This document shows, piece by piece, positions 62,623 to 64,000 of a stretch of 64,000 nt of DNA. The notes under the pieces are model-generated. The model did not search any database. It was given only the letters and a program-made list of their open reading frames with translations, and had not been told where the DNA came from. The DNA comes from Bacillota bacterium (GTDB lineage: Bacteria > Bacillota > Dethiobacteria > DTU022 > PWGO01), in assembly GCA_012518215.1 (NCBI GenBank), contig JAAYSV010000008.1, forward strand, positions 62,001-126,000. Direction: 5' to 3'. Numbering within the stretch: the first letter of the stretch is position 1; every line of letters starts with the position of its first letter. The position numbers and the translations under genes were made by a program.

Positions 62623-63720
62623 TTATTGTTCCATCGCTTCCAGAAGGCAACGATACATCCTGGAGGCGGCATCAGGTGTCCCCATACCCCTGCTCTTTCG
62701 GGCCATTTCTTTCAACTTTTCCGGAGCGCCGAACATTTCCTCCATCATTCCGGCCAGCCGAACCGCGGTAAAATCCTTCTCCATCATGATGCGGGCGGCG
62801 CCTTCCCCTTCCAGTAACCGCGCATTGAAATATTGATGGTTGTGAGCAACATTGGGAGACGGTACAAGAAAGGCCGGCACCCCCCGCGCCGTTATCTCCG
62901 CAAGGGCCGTGGCCCCTGCCCTGCTGATGATCAGATCCGCAATGGCAAGAGCCGCCGGCATATCATGCAGGTAGGGCATCAGCAGTATCCCCGGAAGCGA
63001 TTCTCCCCCTATCTTTTCCTTCACCCATCCGTAATATGAATTTCCCGTGATGTACAGAAGCTGGCTTCCCGAAGGAAGACCACCACGCGTGACAAGGTCA
63101 ACCATGACCTCGTTCATTCTGAGAGCCCCCTGGCTGCCACCCACGACCAGGATGGTCCTTTTACGTGGATCAAGGCCTTCAAACCGTTCAAAGCCTTCTT
63201 CACGTGTCAGATCAACCACCTCACCGGCCCGTGGATTTCCGGTAAGTACCACTCTTTTATCCTTGAAATGAACACGGGAAGCCTCGAAAGAAATGCAGAT
63301 CCTGTCGGCCCAACGTGCCAGTATTCTGTTGGTTCGGCCAGGTATAACGTTCTGCTCATGAATGACGATCGGCCGCCGTCTCATTCTTGAAGCCAGAACG
63401 GCCGGCCCGGCCACGTATCCCCCGGTGCCGACAACAACATCGGGCTCGAAATCTCTGACAATCTCGAGGGATTGTTTGATACTCCGGCATAGATCGACCG
63501 TTGCTCCCCACAATTCTGCCGGGGGATATTTTTTGAAAGCCCGCACCGTTATTTCTTTCAGGTTGAAACCGGCCTCCGGGACAATTTTTTTTTCCAATCC
63601 CCGCGCTGTTCCCACGAACAGGATCTCGGCATCCTGCCTTTTTTTCCGGATGTAGCGAGCCAGTGCCAGGCCGGGGTAAATATGCCCTCCCGTTCCCCCG
63701 CCACAGATCAAAATGCGCAT
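62623..63720 (-). CDS. murG: MurG, lipid II synthase
   Basis: Transfers GlcNAc to lipid I on the inner membrane face. 365 residues. GGGTGGHIYPGLALA, GTGGYVAGPAVLA, HEQNVIPGRTNR and VVGGSQGALRMNE in the N- and C-domains. AAAGGA lies before ATG; 15 bp before murB. Confidence 0.97.
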   Translation of the reverse strand: MRILICGGGTGGHIYPGLALARYIRKKRQDAEILFVGTARGLEKKIVPEAGFNLKEITVRAFKKYPPAELWGATVDLCRSIKQSLEIVRDFEPDVVVGTGGYVAGPAVLASRMRRRPIVIHEQNVIPGRTNRILARWADRICISFEASRVHFKDKRVVLTGNPRAGEVVDLTREEGFERFEGLDPRKRTILVVGGSQGALRMNEVMVDLVTRGGLPSGSQLLYITGNSYYGWVKEKIGGESLPGILLMPYLHDMPAALAIADLIISRAGATALAEITARGVPAFLVPSPNVAHNHQYFNARLLEGEGAARIMMEKDFTAVRLAGMMEEMFGAPEKLKEMARKSRGMGTPDAASRMYRCLLEAMEQ

Positions 63721-63740
63721 TTTTGTCCTTTCTCTTACCC

Positions 63741-64000
63741 TTATTGATTGGCATATCTGGATATATTCAACAGAATGCCGATACCGCAGAGGTTGAAAAA
63801 TAACGAACTTCCTCCGGCACTGATCAGGGGGAGGTTCAGCCCCGTGACCGGAAGGCTACCGGTTACCACACCGATATTTATCAAGGCCTGGGCACCGATC
63901 ATGAATGTGATCCCCGCCGCCAACAAGCCTCCAAAAAGATCCGGTGACGACAGTGCCACCTTCATCCCCCTCCATACCAGGATGAAGAAGAGGAGAATAA
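63741..64000 (-). CDS. ftsW: FtsW/SpoVE septal glycosyltransferase, 3' part
   Basis: Only the C-terminal 85 or so residues are within the window; the gene continues beyond 64000. The fragment is membrane protein of the SEDS family: FMIGAQALINIGVVTGSLPVTGLNLPLISAGGSSL, with the conserved PLISAGGSSL loop, then a last helix. Whether it is the vegetative FtsW or the sporulation SpoVE cannot be decided. Confidence 0.93.
   Translation of the reverse strand, partial: ILLFFILVWRGMKVALSSPDLFGGLLAAGITFMIGAQALINIGVVTGSLPVTGLNLPLISAGGSSLFFNLCGIGILLNISRYANQ

Noticed and set aside
1-64000. CRISPR arrays, tRNA, rRNA, insertion sequences, phage or integrase genes
   Set aside because: None seen on either strand when reading through the window; short repeats present are terminators and leaders.

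Overview
The window looks like chromosomal backbone from an anaerobic, endospore-forming Firmicute of the Clostridia type. The evidence is the spoIIGA-sigE-sigG cluster, a YtaF-type protein, a SpoIIM-family protein and a YteA-type protein (sporulation); the class III ribonucleotide reductase (NrdD/NrdG) as the only one present (anaerobic growth); a T-box leader, RemA, PrkC and DivIVA (Firmicutes); and base composition near 50% GC. The genus cannot be fixed from the sequence alone. Almost every gene is on the minus strand. No rRNA, tRNA, CRISPR array, insertion sequence or phage gene was found. Non-ATG starts, TTG above all, are common and are well supported by Shine-Dalgarno spacing.

Region 1 (1-10080) is the accessory part: a truncated transketolase, a DegT-type sugar aminotransferase and a three-gene proton-translocating transhydrogenase (pntAA-pntAB-pntB). 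Divergent from pnt is a two-gene unit coding for a tandem SCP2-like protein and an unusual class III aminotransferase. A perfect 19-bp palindrome lies between the two transcription units. A run of small membrane and basic proteins of unknown function follows.

Region 2 (10060-22110) carries isocitrate dehydrogenase, a lytic transglycosylase, coaE, ytaF, mutM, a polysaccharide deacetylase and polA. Next is the riboflavin operon ribD-ribE-ribBA-ribH, which sits behind an FMN riboswitch and an intrinsic terminator.

Region 3 (22106-38959) is the conserved Firmicute block yicC-remA-gmk-rpoZ-coaBC, priA-def-fmt-rsmB, and stp-prkC-rsgA-rpe. It also holds a SpoIIM-family gene, a P-type cation ATPase and an orphan solute-binding-like protein. 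It joins translation start and quality control, the PASTA kinase/phosphatase pair and coenzyme A synthesis.

Region 4 (39142-52861) has rqcH, then, in transcription order on the minus strand, pgeF, an HlyD-like gene, yggS, yggT, ylmH, divIVA, T-box-ileS, a DUF5665-like gene, yteA-like, lspA, lgt, rluD and pyrR. The usual sepF between yggS and yggT is missing, and yggT appears to start at an ATT codon.

Region 5 (52981-64000) has the nrdR-nrdD-nrdG operon behind a promoter with a NrdR-box-like site, then ylmC, sigG, sigE and spoIIGA, and the division and wall cluster ftsW (partial), murG, murB, ftsA, ftsZ. No ftsQ/divIB lies between murB and ftsA. Good candidate promoters of the sigma-F and sigma-A/Spo0A types precede sigG and spoIIGA.
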